Shown here piece by piece: positions 1 through 6,709 of a DNA stretch of 10,000 bases. The translations under genes were made by a program, and so were the position numbers. Numbering within the stretch: position 1 is the stretch's first letter; every line of letters starts with the position of its first letter. Below the pieces are notes generated by a model. That model saw only the letters and a list, made by a program, of their open reading frames with translations, made no database searches and was not told the DNA's origin. This stretch comes from Rheinheimera sp. (GTDB lineage: Bacteria; Pseudomonadota; Gammaproteobacteria; Enterobacterales; Alteromonadaceae), in the NCBI RefSeq assembly GCF_020217005.1, contig NZ_JAIWOI010000256.1, positions 1 to 10,000 on the forward strand, read 5' to 3'.

Positions 1-204
1 GATGAGAAGGATAAAGCGCCTCAAGAGCTGTGATATTCAGCGTATTGCATAGGCAAGCAGTTCATTTCGAAAAGCGGTGGTTACATTTGACTGATTATAT
101 GAGTGAAATTATAGGGATCAGCTAAATGGATTGCTTTAGTATATCAATCCGCAACTTAGTGTCAGTTGAGCAACTTCGTCTGACTATCAACAAAGGATCC
201 TGCA
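1..204. other. Upstream flank, no complete gene
   Basis: This 204-bp stretch carries no complete gene. Frame 1 stays open from base 1 to a TGA at 31-33 (residues DEKDKAPQEL), which could be the tail of a gene lying to the left, but ten residues are too few to judge. A short inverted repeat (GGATTG at 128-133 against CAATCC at 145-150) lies between the promoter candidate and the first gene. Nothing else is recognisable. Confidence 0.4.
87..115 (+). promoter_or_regulatory. Candidate sigma-70 promoter for the DUF4386 gene
   Basis: TTGACT at 87-92 (five of six to consensus) and TATAGG at 110-115 (four of six) are separated by 17 bp, the optimal spacing. Transcription would begin near 122 and give a leader of about 80 nt before the ATG at 205. 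The call rests only on sequence match; no activator or operator site is evident. Confidence 0.45.
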
Positions 205-921
205 ATGAGTGCTGTTTTTGAACGTTCACCCCAATTTTATGTGCGCCTTGCCGGTGTATTTTATCTGGCCATTATTGTGTTAGGGCTTTTTGGTGAACTG
301 ATGGTCAGAGGCTCCCTGGTGGTTCCTTTAGATGCAGCAGCTACCGCACAGAATATTATCGCTTCATCTTCATTGTGGAGGCTGGGCATAGTAGGGGACT
401 TGTCGATGCAACTGCTGGATATCCCCATCATCGTGTTGTTTTATTTATTGTTTAAACGCGTCAACGCTGGGCTTAATCTGGCCGCCACTTTTTTTAACCT
501 GATCCAAACCGCTATGTTGGTGGCCAATAAGCTGCTGTTAGTCATTCCATTGTTGTTACTAGGTGGTGGGGCTGCTGCTTCTGCGTTTTCTTCTGAGCAA
601 TTGGCAGCCTGGTCTTACCTTGCTATTGGGCTGCACAGCTATGGTTTTGGCATAGGGCTGATCTTTTTTGCGCTGGCCTGTTTGCTGCGTGGTTATCTGA
701 TTATTAAATCGGGCTTCTTCCCGGCTTTTATCGGAGTCATGTTAGCGCTGGCGGGTTTGTGTTATCTGATCAATAGCCTGGCCTTATTACTGGCACCATC
801 CCTGGCGTCGCTGCTATTCCCCTGGGTTCTGATGCCGGTGTTAGCCGCTGAATTAAGCTTAAGCCTGTGGATGATTATTAAAGGCGTGACTATGCAGAAA
901 TGGCAGCAAACCACGTCTTAA
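205..921 (+). CDS. DUF4386-family integral membrane protein
   Basis: A 238-residue inner-membrane protein. It has about six hydrophobic segments at residues 12-32, 60-83, 93-120, 137-163, 169-197 and 201-226. The family is recognised by the N-terminal layout: a first helix followed by VRGSLVVPLDAAATAQNI (residues 34-51), then WRLGIVGDL and a long helix with an LLDI element, as recalled for DUF4386 proteins. The biochemical role of DUF4386 is unknown and I do not assign one. The start is supported by AAAGGA at 192-197, seven bases before the ATG. The gene has its own promoter candidate upstream and a hairpin directly after the stop, so it is probably a single-gene unit unrelated to the methylcitrate operon. 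Length and codon use look ordinary. Confidence 0.8.
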   Translation: MSAVFERSPQFYVRLAGVFYLAIIVLGLFGELMVRGSLVVPLDAAATAQNIIASSSLWRLGIVGDLSMQLLDIPIIVLFYLLFKRVNAGLNLAATFFNLIQTAMLVANKLLLVIPLLLLGGGAAASAFSSEQLAAWSYLAIGLHSYGFGIGLIFFALACLLRGYLIIKSGFFPAFIGVMLALAGLCYLINSLALLLAPSLASLLFPWVLMPVLAAELSLSLWMIIKGVTMQKWQQTTS

Positions 922-933
922 ACTGAAATGCCG

Positions 934-963
934 TGGTTACTGTAAAGCTGAATACAGTAACCA
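934..963 (+). terminator. Strong hairpin after the DUF4386 gene, probable terminator
   Basis: A perfect 11-bp stem pairs 934-944 (TGGTTACTGTA) with 953-963 across an 8-base loop. It begins 12 bases after the stop codon. GAAA at 925-928 can add weak pairing with TTTC at 967-970. The run of T after the stem is poor (GGGTTTC), so termination may be inefficient or the structure may mainly protect the 3' end. It separates the membrane-protein gene from the operon that follows. Confidence 0.55.
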
Positions 964-1039
964 GGGTTTCAAAGGTAAAACAAAAGCATCTTCAAAACCC
1001 GTCCATAAATCCATACAACTTCCTCTAGTACTTTAGTCT

Positions 1040-1053
1040 TTATGTCGACATAA
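1040..1053. promoter_or_regulatory. Upstream GntR operator candidate (GTCGAC palindrome)
   Basis: A perfect 14-bp palindrome, TTATGTCGACATAA, lies just upstream of the -35 candidate at 1068. Its core GT-CG-AC fits the recalled consensus for FadR-subfamily GntR operators (GT, M, K, AC with flanking pyrimidine/purine symmetry). It shares TGTCGACA with the second palindrome at 1114-1125. The centre-to-centre distance is 73 bp, close to seven helical turns. Binding by the GntR protein encoded next door is an inference. Confidence 0.65.
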
Positions 1054-1067
1054 CGTCGCATTTCAGC

Positions 1068-1096
1068 TTGACCAAAGTCGATATCAGGCGTAAAAC
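1068..1096 (+). promoter_or_regulatory. Candidate promoter of the methylcitrate operon
   Basis: TTGACC at 1068-1073 (five of six) and TAAAAC at 1091-1096 (four of six) are spaced by 17 bp. Transcription would start near 1103, so the downstream palindrome at 1114-1125 would lie at roughly +12 to +23. That position suits a repressor roadblock, and the other palindrome sits upstream of the -35. Confidence 0.45.
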
Positions 1097-1113
1097 GTAA
1101 TCACTTTCTAATT

Positions 1114-1125
1114 ATTGTCGACAAT
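1114..1125. promoter_or_regulatory. Downstream GntR operator candidate (GTCGAC palindrome)
   Basis: ATTGTCGACAAT is a perfect 12-bp palindrome. Its last base is three bases before the ATG at 1129, so it occupies exactly the place where a Shine-Dalgarno sequence would normally be, and no purine-rich motif is present. I recall a very similar motif being assigned to GntR-type regulators of propionate genes in Shewanella-like bacteria, but I cannot check this here. Confidence 0.7.
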
Positions 1126-1128
1126 CTG

Positions 1129-1815
1129 ATGCTTGCTACCGAATTCAAAGAAGCTATTACTGCGGCCGACCGGGTGCTGGTGCAAATTCGTACCGCCATA
1201 GTGGAAGGCGAAATTCCTGCTGGTACTAAGATCAGTGAGCCTGAACTGGCGCGACGTTATGATTTAAGCCGCGCACCACTGCGTGAGGCCTTAGCACGTT
1301 TAGAGCGCTGTCATCTGATAGAACGTACACCCAATGCCGGCGCCCGTGTGGTCAAGCTGTCTATTGAAGGCTTACGTTCTTTGTATCAGTTGCGCGAAGA
1401 GCTGGAAGGCCTGGCCTGTCGTTTGGCGGCAGAACATATGACAGAGCAGGAAATCGCCGAAGTCAGAGCGCTACTTGATCAGCATTTGTCGACACAACGG
1501 GTGCATGAAGGCGAAAGTTACTACCAGGAAGCAGGGGATGTCGACTTTCATTACCGCGTCATCTTAGGTAGTAAAAATCCTTATCTGATTAATATCTTAA
1601 GTGACGAGTTGTATTTTCTGGTGCGGATGTATCGGGTGCAGCTTGGCATGAACGGCCCACGGGTATCGCGGGCTTTTGACGAACACAAAGCTATTATCAA
1701 TGCCATTGCCAACCGTGATGGCGAACTGGCCGACTTACTGATGCGCCGTCATATCGCCGCATCCAAACGTAATATTGAACAACAGTTACTTCAACAGGGG
1801 ACTTCACATGGCTAA
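1129..1815 (+). CDS. GntR-family (FadR/FCD) regulator of the methylcitrate operon
   Basis: A 228-residue DNA-binding repressor. The N-terminal winged helix-turn-helix spans about residues 14-77, with the family pattern [22 protein letters not shown] followed by [11 protein letters not shown] for the wing. An all-helical FCD ligand-binding domain spans about 85-215. Its likely metal and ligand residues are D137 and H141 (DVDFH), H186 (DEHKAI) and H208 (RRHI). The ligand is probably a methylcitrate-cycle intermediate or another small carboxylate; that is inferred from context. This is not the sigma-54-dependent PrpR of enterobacteria. The gene is the first of the operon and overlaps prpB by 8 bp. 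Two GTCGAC palindromes precede it, suggesting autoregulation. The ATG at 1129 has no Shine-Dalgarno sequence, yet the first helix begins soon after, so a much later start would damage the domain. Confidence 0.85.
   Translation: MLATEFKEAITAADRVLVQIRTAIVEGEIPAGTKISEPELARRYDLSRAPLREALARLERCHLIERTPNAGARVVKLSIEGLRSLYQLREELEGLACRLAAEHMTEQEIAEVRALLDQHLSTQRVHEGESYYQEAGDVDFHYRVILGSKNPYLINILSDELYFLVRMYRVQLGMNGPRVSRAFDEHKAIINAIANRDGELADLLMRRHIAASKRNIEQQLLQQGTSHG
1796..1800 (+). promoter_or_regulatory. Ribosome binding site that fixes the prpB start
   Basis: AGGGG lies seven bases before the ATG at 1808, inside the end of the regulator gene. It supports 1808 rather than an in-frame ATG at 1775, which would add 11 residues ([11 protein letters not shown]) absent from the family and has no comparable motif. 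Confidence 0.7.
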
Positions 1816-2701
1816 TGTAAAAAGCGCTGGCGCTCTGCTTCGTCAGGCAATTAGAGACAATCATCCGTTACAGCTGGTGGGCACTATTAACGCCTACACC
1901 GCCATGATGGCTGAACGTGTGGGTCACAAAGCCCTGTATTTATCTGGTGCTGGTGTGGCCAATGCCTCTTTTGGTTTGCCTGATTTAGGCATGACCTCGT
2001 TAAACGATGTTTGTGAAGATATCCGCCGTATTACGGGTGCTACTGAACTGCCTTTGCTGGTGGATGCCGATACAGGCTGGGGTGGTGCTTTTAACATAGG
2101 CCGTACCGTCAAAGAGATGACCAAAGCCGGTGCTGCAGGTTTTCATATTGAAGACCAGGTGGCGCAAAAACGTTGTGGTCACAGACCGAACAAAGAAATC
2201 GTATCGTTGGACGAAATGGTTGATCGCGTCAAGGCTTCTGTCGATGCCAGAACAGACGAGAACTTTTTTATTATGGCGCGCACTGATGCGTTGCAACAAC
2301 AAGGTTTAGACGCCGCCATCGAGCGTGCTTTAGCCTGCGAAGCCGCTGGTGCCGATGCCATTTTTGCTGAAGCTGTGTATACGCTGGAGCAATACCAGGC
2401 CTTTACTAAGGTGCTGAAAGTGCCGGTATTGGCCAATATCACTGAGTTTGGCCAAACGCCACTGTTTAACAAAGCAGAGCTAGCTGGCGTAGGTGTGGAT
2501 ATGGTGTTGTATCCGTTGAGTGCCTTCCGCGCTATGAACAAAGCTGCACTGAATGTGTATGAATCTATTTTGGCCAATGGCGATCAGAAGGCTGTAGTCG
2601 ACAGCATGCAAACCCGGGCTGAACTTTACGACTTCCTGAACTATCACAGTTATGAGCAGAAATTGGATGCGTTATTTGCTGTAGGCAAAAGCTCTAAATA
2701 A
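1808..2701 (+). CDS. prpB: 2-methylisocitrate lyase
   Basis: A 297-residue cytosolic enzyme that cleaves 2-methylisocitrate to pyruvate and succinate, the last step of the methylcitrate cycle. It belongs to the isocitrate lyase/PEP mutase superfamily. The signature KRCGH is at residues 121-125 with catalytic Cys123, the same number as recalled for E. coli PrpB. The metal-binding region is seen as D59 (GLPDLG) and D86/D88 (VDADTGWGG). Length equals the usual 295-300 residues. The chosen ATG overlaps the regulator's stop by 8 bp and has a good ribosome-binding site, so translation is probably coupled to the regulator. Identification is secure. Confidence 0.96.
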   Translation: MANVKSAGALLRQAIRDNHPLQLVGTINAYTAMMAERVGHKALYLSGAGVANASFGLPDLGMTSLNDVCEDIRRITGATELPLLVDADTGWGGAFNIGRTVKEMTKAGAAGFHIEDQVAQKRCGHRPNKEIVSLDEMVDRVKASVDARTDENFFIMARTDALQQQGLDAAIERALACEAAGADAIFAEAVYTLEQYQAFTKVLKVPVLANITEFGQTPLFNKAELAGVGVDMVLYPLSAFRAMNKAALNVYESILANGDQKAVVDSMQTRAELYDFLNYHSYEQKLDALFAVGKSSK

Positions 2702-2785
2702 AAAGTTGGGCAAACAAAAAATAACTAACATCAGCCAAAGAGCATTCAATAAATCAACAGAACAAATTAAAAACGGAGAGACAAG

Positions 2786-3913
2786 ATGGCGAACGCAAAA
2801 GAATTATCAGGCGCAGGTTTACGTGGCCAAATCGCAGGTAAAACCGCTTTATCCACAGTAGGCAAAACAGGTTCAGGCCTGACTTACCGTGGTTATGATG
2901 TCAAAGACTTAGCCGCTCACTGTGAATTTGAAGAAGTAGCGCACCTGATTTTAAAAGGCGAGTTACCGAACGAAGCAGAACTGGCTGCCTACAAAAAACG
3001 CTTAAAGGCGATGCGTCACCTGCCACAGGCTTTAAAAGAAGTACTGGAACGTATTCCTGCTTCTGCTCATCCTATGGATGTAATGCGTACTGGTTGCTCT
3101 ATGTTAGGCAACTTAGAAACTGAACAGAGTTTTGCTCAGCAACAAGATGCAACAGACCGTTTACTGGCGATTTTCCCTGGCTTAATTAACTACTGGTATA
3201 ACTTCAGCCATAAAGGCCAGCGCATTGAAGTGGACACAGCGGCCGATTCTATTGCCGAACAGTTCCTATGGACTTTACATGGTGAAAAACCAACTCAGCT
3301 GCATACCGATGTAATGAACTCTTCGCTGATTTTATACGCAGAGCATGAGTTTAATGCTTCTACTTTCACGGCCCGTGTTTGTGCTTCCACTTTAAGTGAC
3401 ATGCATTCTTGCATCACAGGCGCTATAGGTTCATTACGTGGTCCTCTGCATGGTGGCGCTAATGAAGCGGCGATGGAACTGATTGAAAAGATGGACAATC
3501 CGGATGATGCCGAAACCAAGTTAATGGGCATGCTGGAACGTAAAGAAAAAATCATGGGGTTTGGCCATGCCATTTATGCGGAGTCCGACCCACGTAATGC
3601 GGTGATCAAAGAATGGTCAGAAAAGCTGGGTAAAGCCAATGGCGACACCTCCTTATACGACATTTCTGTGCGCTGTGAAGCGGTGATGTGGCGCGAGAAA
3701 AAACTGTTCTGTAACGCAGATTTCTTCCATGCCTCGGCTTACAACTACATGGGTATTCCAACCAAGCTGTTTACGCCTATTTTTGTCTGTTCACGTTTAA
3801 CAGGCTGGGCTGCCCATGTAATGGAACAACGTGCGGACAACCGTATTATCCGCCCAAGTGCTGAATACACAGGTGTGGAGCCACGTAGTGTAACGCCACT
3901 GGCGCAGCGTTAA
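2786..3913 (+). CDS. prpC: 2-methylcitrate synthase
   Basis: A 375-residue citrate-synthase-fold enzyme that condenses propionyl-CoA with oxaloacetate to 2-methylcitrate, the committed step of propionate use. The catalytic residues are visible: H222 in GPLHGGANE, H261 in the family signature GFGHAIYAESDPR (258-270), and D312 in NADFFHA. The short length and the N-terminal GLRGQIAGKTALSTVG region with LTYRGYD match methylcitrate synthases rather than the longer housekeeping GltA. GGAG at 2775-2778 sits seven bases before the ATG. The gap from prpB is 84 bp, AT-rich, and shows no terminator, so cotranscription is expected. Some PrpC proteins also accept acetyl-CoA. Confidence 0.95.
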   Translation: MANAKELSGAGLRGQIAGKTALSTVGKTGSGLTYRGYDVKDLAAHCEFEEVAHLILKGELPNEAELAAYKKRLKAMRHLPQALKEVLERIPASAHPMDVMRTGCSMLGNLETEQSFAQQQDATDRLLAIFPGLINYWYNFSHKGQRIEVDTAADSIAEQFLWTLHGEKPTQLHTDVMNSSLILYAEHEFNASTFTARVCASTLSDMHSCITGAIGSLRGPLHGGANEAAMELIEKMDNPDDAETKLMGMLERKEKIMGFGHAIYAESDPRNAVIKEWSEKLGKANGDTSLYDISVRCEAVMWREKKLFCNADFFHASAYNYMGIPTKLFTPIFVCSRLTGWAAHVMEQRADNRIIRPSAEYTGVEPRSVTPLAQR

Positions 3914-3914
3914 T

Positions 3915-4028
3915 CCCCGTCGTTCTTGAAGCTGCAGCTTCGTTGACCGCGTGCCTCGCCCCAGTCACATAGAATACTATGCTCCTGGGATCTCGAGCAC
4001 TTGTCGCCTCCCTGCAACATCAATTACT
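3915..4028. repeat. Candidate dispersed intergenic repeat with a palindrome and long hairpin
   Basis: The element begins CCCCGTCGTTCTT and contains the perfect 14-bp palindrome GAAGCTGCAGCTTC (3928-3941). A compound hairpin follows at 3951-4000. Its outer stem pairs GTGC(c)TCG 3951-3958 with CGAGCAC 3994-4000. The middle stem pairs CCCAG 3960-3964 with CTGGG 3985-3989. The inner stem pairs CATAG 3968-3972 with CTATG 3977-3981 around AATA. The right part is GTCGCCTCCCTGCAAC (4003-4018). From memory, elements with this same palindrome, central hairpin and right end recur between genes in Shewanella- and Rheinheimera-type genomes. Only one copy lies in this window, so its repeat nature is not shown by this sequence. 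Confidence 0.5.
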
Positions 4029-4044
4029 TAGGGGATCAGAAAAG

Positions 4045-4063
4045 AAGCCCTTAGTGGGCTTTT
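4045..4063 (+). terminator. Weak terminator-like hairpin before acnD
   Basis: AAGCCC (4045-4050) pairs with GGGCTT (4056-4061) around TTAGT, followed by only a short T run (4060-4063) before GTAGG. It could cause partial termination between prpC and acnD or be a processing or 3'-end relic. The stem is short, so full termination is unlikely. Confidence 0.35.
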
Positions 4064-4103
4064 GTAGGATCTAAAGTAAACAATTTAACTGAGTGGCCAC
4101 GCC

Positions 4104-6692
4104 ATGAATTCTAATTACCGTAAAAACTTACCAGGCACCAACCTGGATTATTTTGATGCCGAAGCGGCTTGTAACGAGATTGAACCCGGCTCTTATGCCA
4201 AACTGCCTTATACCTCCCGCGTTCACGCTGAAAACTTAGTACGCCGCTGTGATCCTGCATTATTGACTGATGCATTAAAACAACTGATTTACCGCAAGCA
4301 GGATCTGGATTTCCCCTGGTTTCCTGCCCGTGTGGTCTGTCACGACATCTTAGGTCAAACTGCATTAGTGGATTTAGCAGGCCTGCGTGATGCGATAGCT
4401 TTGCAAGGCGGTGATCCGGCCAAGGTCAACCCTGTAGTGCCGACTCAACTGATTGTCGATCACTCGCTGGCGGTTGAGCATGCGGGTTTTGAAAAAGATG
4501 CCTTCGAGAAAAACCGAGCTATTGAAGACAGACGCAACGACGACAGATTCCACTTTATTAACTGGACGAAAAAAGCTTTTAAAAACGTTGATGTGATACC
4601 GCCGGGTAATGGCATTATGCACCAGATCAACCTGGAGCGGATGTCACCTGTTATTCACGCTATAGATGGCGTGGCTTACCCTGATACCTTAGTCGGCACC
4701 GACAGCCATACCCCTCATGTCGATGCTTTGGGCGTCATTGCTATTGGGGTAGGTGGTTTAGAAGCGGAAAGTGTGATGTTAGGCCGTGCCTCCTGGATGC
4801 GTCTGCCGGATATTATTGGTGTCGAGCTGACAGGCAAAGCTCAGCCGGGCATTATGGCCACTGACATAGTACTGGCGCTGACTGAATTTTTACGTAAAGA
4901 AAAAGTGGTATCGGCATATCTGGAGTTCTTTGGTGAAGGCGCCAGCAGCCTGAGTCTGGGCGACAGAGCGACCATTTCTAATATGACACCAGAATATGGC
5001 GCTACTGCCGCTATGTTCTCTATCGACCAGCAAACGCTGGATTATTTAACCCTGACAGGCCGTGAGCCAGCGCAAGTCAAGCTGGTGGAAACCTACGCCA
5101 AAACTGCAGGCCTGTGGTCTGACAGTTTGAAAACGGCCGAATATGAGCGGGTCTTACGATTTGATTTATCCAGTGTAGGCCGCACTATTGCTGGACCGTC
5201 CAATCCTCATGCCCGGGTATCGACCAGCGATTTAGCCGCTAAAGGCATAAGTGGTGTAATAGAAAACGAGCCGGGTTTAATGCCGGACGGCGCTGTGATT
5301 ATTGCCGCTATCACCAGCTGTACCAACACCAGTAACCCACGCAACGTGATAGCTGCAGGATTACTAGCGCGTAACGCCAGAGCTAAAGGGTTAAGCCGTA
5401 AGCCTTGGGTAAAAAGCTCCTTGGCACCTGGCTCTAAAACCGTTGAGCTGTATTTAAAAGAAGCCAACTTACTCGAGGATTTAGAAAGTTTAGGTTTTGG
5501 CATTGTGGCCTTTGCTTGTACCACTTGTAACGGTATGAGCGGCGCTTTAGATCCGGTCATTCAACAGGAGCTGATAGATCGTGATTTATACGCTACAGCT
5601 GTATTGTCTGGTAACCGCAACTTTGATGGCCGTATTCACCCTTATGCCAAGCAGGCCTTTTTAGCTTCACCTGCGTTGGTGGTGGCTTATGCTATAGCCG
5701 GTACTATCCGTTTTGATATCGAAAAAGACGTGCTGGGACTGGATGCCGAAGGCAAAGAAATCCGCTTAAAAGACATTTGGCCAAGCGATGCTGAAATTGA
5801 TGCTGTGGTGACAAGCAGCGTGAAACCTGAACAGTTCCGCAAAGTCTATGAGCCTATGTTTGCGCTCTCTGTGGATTACGGCGAAAAAATTAGTCCGCTC
5901 TATGACTGGCGTGCGCAAAGTACCTATATCCGTCGTCCGCCCTACTGGGAAGGCGCTTTAGCCGGTGAGCGTACTATGAAGGGCATGCGTGCTCTGGCTG
6001 TGTTAGGTGACAATATCACCACTGACCATTTATCGCCGTCTAATGCCATTATGATGGACAGTGCTGCGGGTGAATACCTGCATAAAATGGGGCTGCCGGA
6101 AGAGGATTTTAACTCTTACGCCACCCATCGCGGTGACCACTTAACAGCGCAGCGTGCGACTTTTGCCAATCCAAAGCTTATCAACGAAATGGCCGTAGTG
6201 GATGGCAAAATAAAACAAGGTTCTTTAACCCGGATTGAGCCTGAAGGTGTAGTCACCCGGATGTGGGAAGCCATTGAAACTTATATGGAACGTAAGCAGC
6301 CTTTAATCATCATTGCTGGTGCTGATTATGGTCAGGGCTCATCCCGTGACTGGGCGGCCAAAGGCGTGCGTCTGGCCGGTGTCGAAGTGATAGTGGCAGA
6401 AGGGTTCGAGCGTATTCACCGCACTAACTTAGTGGGCATGGGGGTATTACCGCTTGAGTTTAAAGCGGGGGTCAACCGTAAAACTTTAGCTTTGGATGGC
6501 ACTGAAAGTTACGACGTAACAGGTGAGCGTACACCTCGCACTACTTTAACTTTAGTGATCACCCGTAGAAACGGTGAAGTATTGCAAGTGCCTGTGACCT
6601 GTCGTTTGGATACGGCCGAAGAAGTCTCTATTTATGAAGCAGGTGGCGTGTTACAGCGTTTTGCCAAAGACTTCCTTGAAGCTAAAGTGTAA
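4104..6692 (+). CDS. acnD: Fe/S-dependent 2-methylcitrate dehydratase (AcnD type)
   Basis: An 862-residue aconitase-superfamily enzyme that dehydrates 2-methylcitrate, replacing the unrelated PrpD. The [4Fe-4S] cysteines are C406 (ITSCTNTSNP) and C472/C475 (ACTTCNGMSG), with the spacing seen in aconitase A. Other landmarks are GTDSHTPHVDALG (D200, S201, H202), GDNITTDHLSPS (635-646) and the swivel-domain loop YGQGSSRDW (742-750), whose S746 and R748 correspond to the catalytic Ser and Arg of aconitases. The N-terminus (MNSNYRKNLPGTNLDYFDAE) and the CTTCNGMSG variant are typical of AcnD rather than AcnA, which has CTTCIGNSG. The next gene is prpF, the obligate partner of AcnD, which settles the assignment. 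The ATG has no convincing Shine-Dalgarno sequence (only GAGTGG at 4091-4096). Expression may depend on readthrough from prpC. Confidence 0.95.
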   Translation: MNSNYRKNLPGTNLDYFDAEAACNEIEPGSYAKLPYTSRVHAENLVRRCDPALLTDALKQLIYRKQDLDFPWFPARVVCHDILGQTALVDLAGLRDAIALQGGDPAKVNPVVPTQLIVDHSLAVEHAGFEKDAFEKNRAIEDRRNDDRFHFINWTKKAFKNVDVIPPGNGIMHQINLERMSPVIHAIDGVAYPDTLVGTDSHTPHVDALGVIAIGVGGLEAESVMLGRASWMRLPDIIGVELTGKAQPGIMATDIVLALTEFLRKEKVVSAYLEFFGEGASSLSLGDRATISNMTPEYGATAAMFSIDQQTLDYLTLTGREPAQVKLVETYAKTAGLWSDSLKTAEYERVLRFDLSSVGRTIAGPSNPHARVSTSDLAAKGISGVIENEPGLMPDGAVIIAAITSCTNTSNPRNVIAAGLLARNARAKGLSRKPWVKSSLAPGSKTVELYLKEANLLEDLESLGFGIVAFACTTCNGMSGALDPVIQQELIDRDLYATAVLSGNRNFDGRIHPYAKQAFLASPALVVAYAIAGTIRFDIEKDVLGLDAEGKEIRLKDIWPSDAEIDAVVTSSVKPEQFRKVYEPMFALSVDYGEKISPLYDWRAQSTYIRRPPYWEGALAGERTMKGMRALAVLGDNITTDHLSPSNAIMMDSAAGEYLHKMGLPEEDFNSYATHRGDHLTAQRATFANPKLINEMAVVDGKIKQGSLTRIEPEGVVTRMWEAIETYMERKQPLIIIAGADYGQGSSRDWAAKGVRLAGVEVIVAEGFERIHRTNLVGMGVLPLEFKAGVNRKTLALDGTESYDVTGERTPRTTLTLVITRRNGEVLQVPVTCRLDTAEEVSIYEAGGVLQRFAKDFLEAKV

Positions 6693-6709
6693 GGGCAGGG
6701 ATAAGAACA

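Larger units (their letters stand above)
922..1128. other. Control region upstream of the methylcitrate operon
   Basis: This 207-bp gap has no gene. In order it holds the hairpin ending the previous gene (934-963), a featureless stretch, a 14-bp palindrome (1040-1053), a promoter candidate (1068-1096) and a 12-bp palindrome (1114-1125) that ends three bases before the regulator's ATG. The arrangement points to autoregulation of the operon by its own first gene product. Confidence 0.6.
3914..4103. other. Structured gap between prpC and acnD
   Basis: This 190-bp gap is the longest inside the operon. It starts directly after the prpC stop with a structured, repeat-like element (about 3915-4028), then a small terminator-like hairpin (4045-4061), and ends in a short AT-rich leader to acnD. 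No protein-coding signal was seen. Confidence 0.6.

Noticed and set aside
175..185. An 11-base direct repeat TTCGTCTGACT at 175-185 and 7930-7940
   Set aside because: Several 11-base matches are expected by chance in 10 kb, and the flanks do not match.
1775..1807. An in-frame ATG at 1775 as the start of prpB
   Set aside because: It would add 11 residues not found in the family and has no matching ribosome-binding site. The ATG at 1808 has AGGGG seven bases upstream and gives the usual length.
1924..2577. Long minus-strand open frames across prpB, and similar ones across acnD and prpF
   Set aside because: They lie entirely inside secure genes, lack recognisable domains and ribosome-binding sites, and are explained by codon use on the sense strand.
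3951..4000. The compound hairpin as a classic rho-independent terminator for prpC
   Set aside because: No T run follows the stem, the stems are interrupted by internal loops, and the surrounding sequence looks like part of a larger repeat-like element.
4104..6692. Housekeeping aconitase A (acnA) as the identity of the long gene
   Set aside because: The CTTCNGMSG variant, the N-terminal sequence, the adjacent prpF and the position in a methylcitrate operon all point to AcnD.
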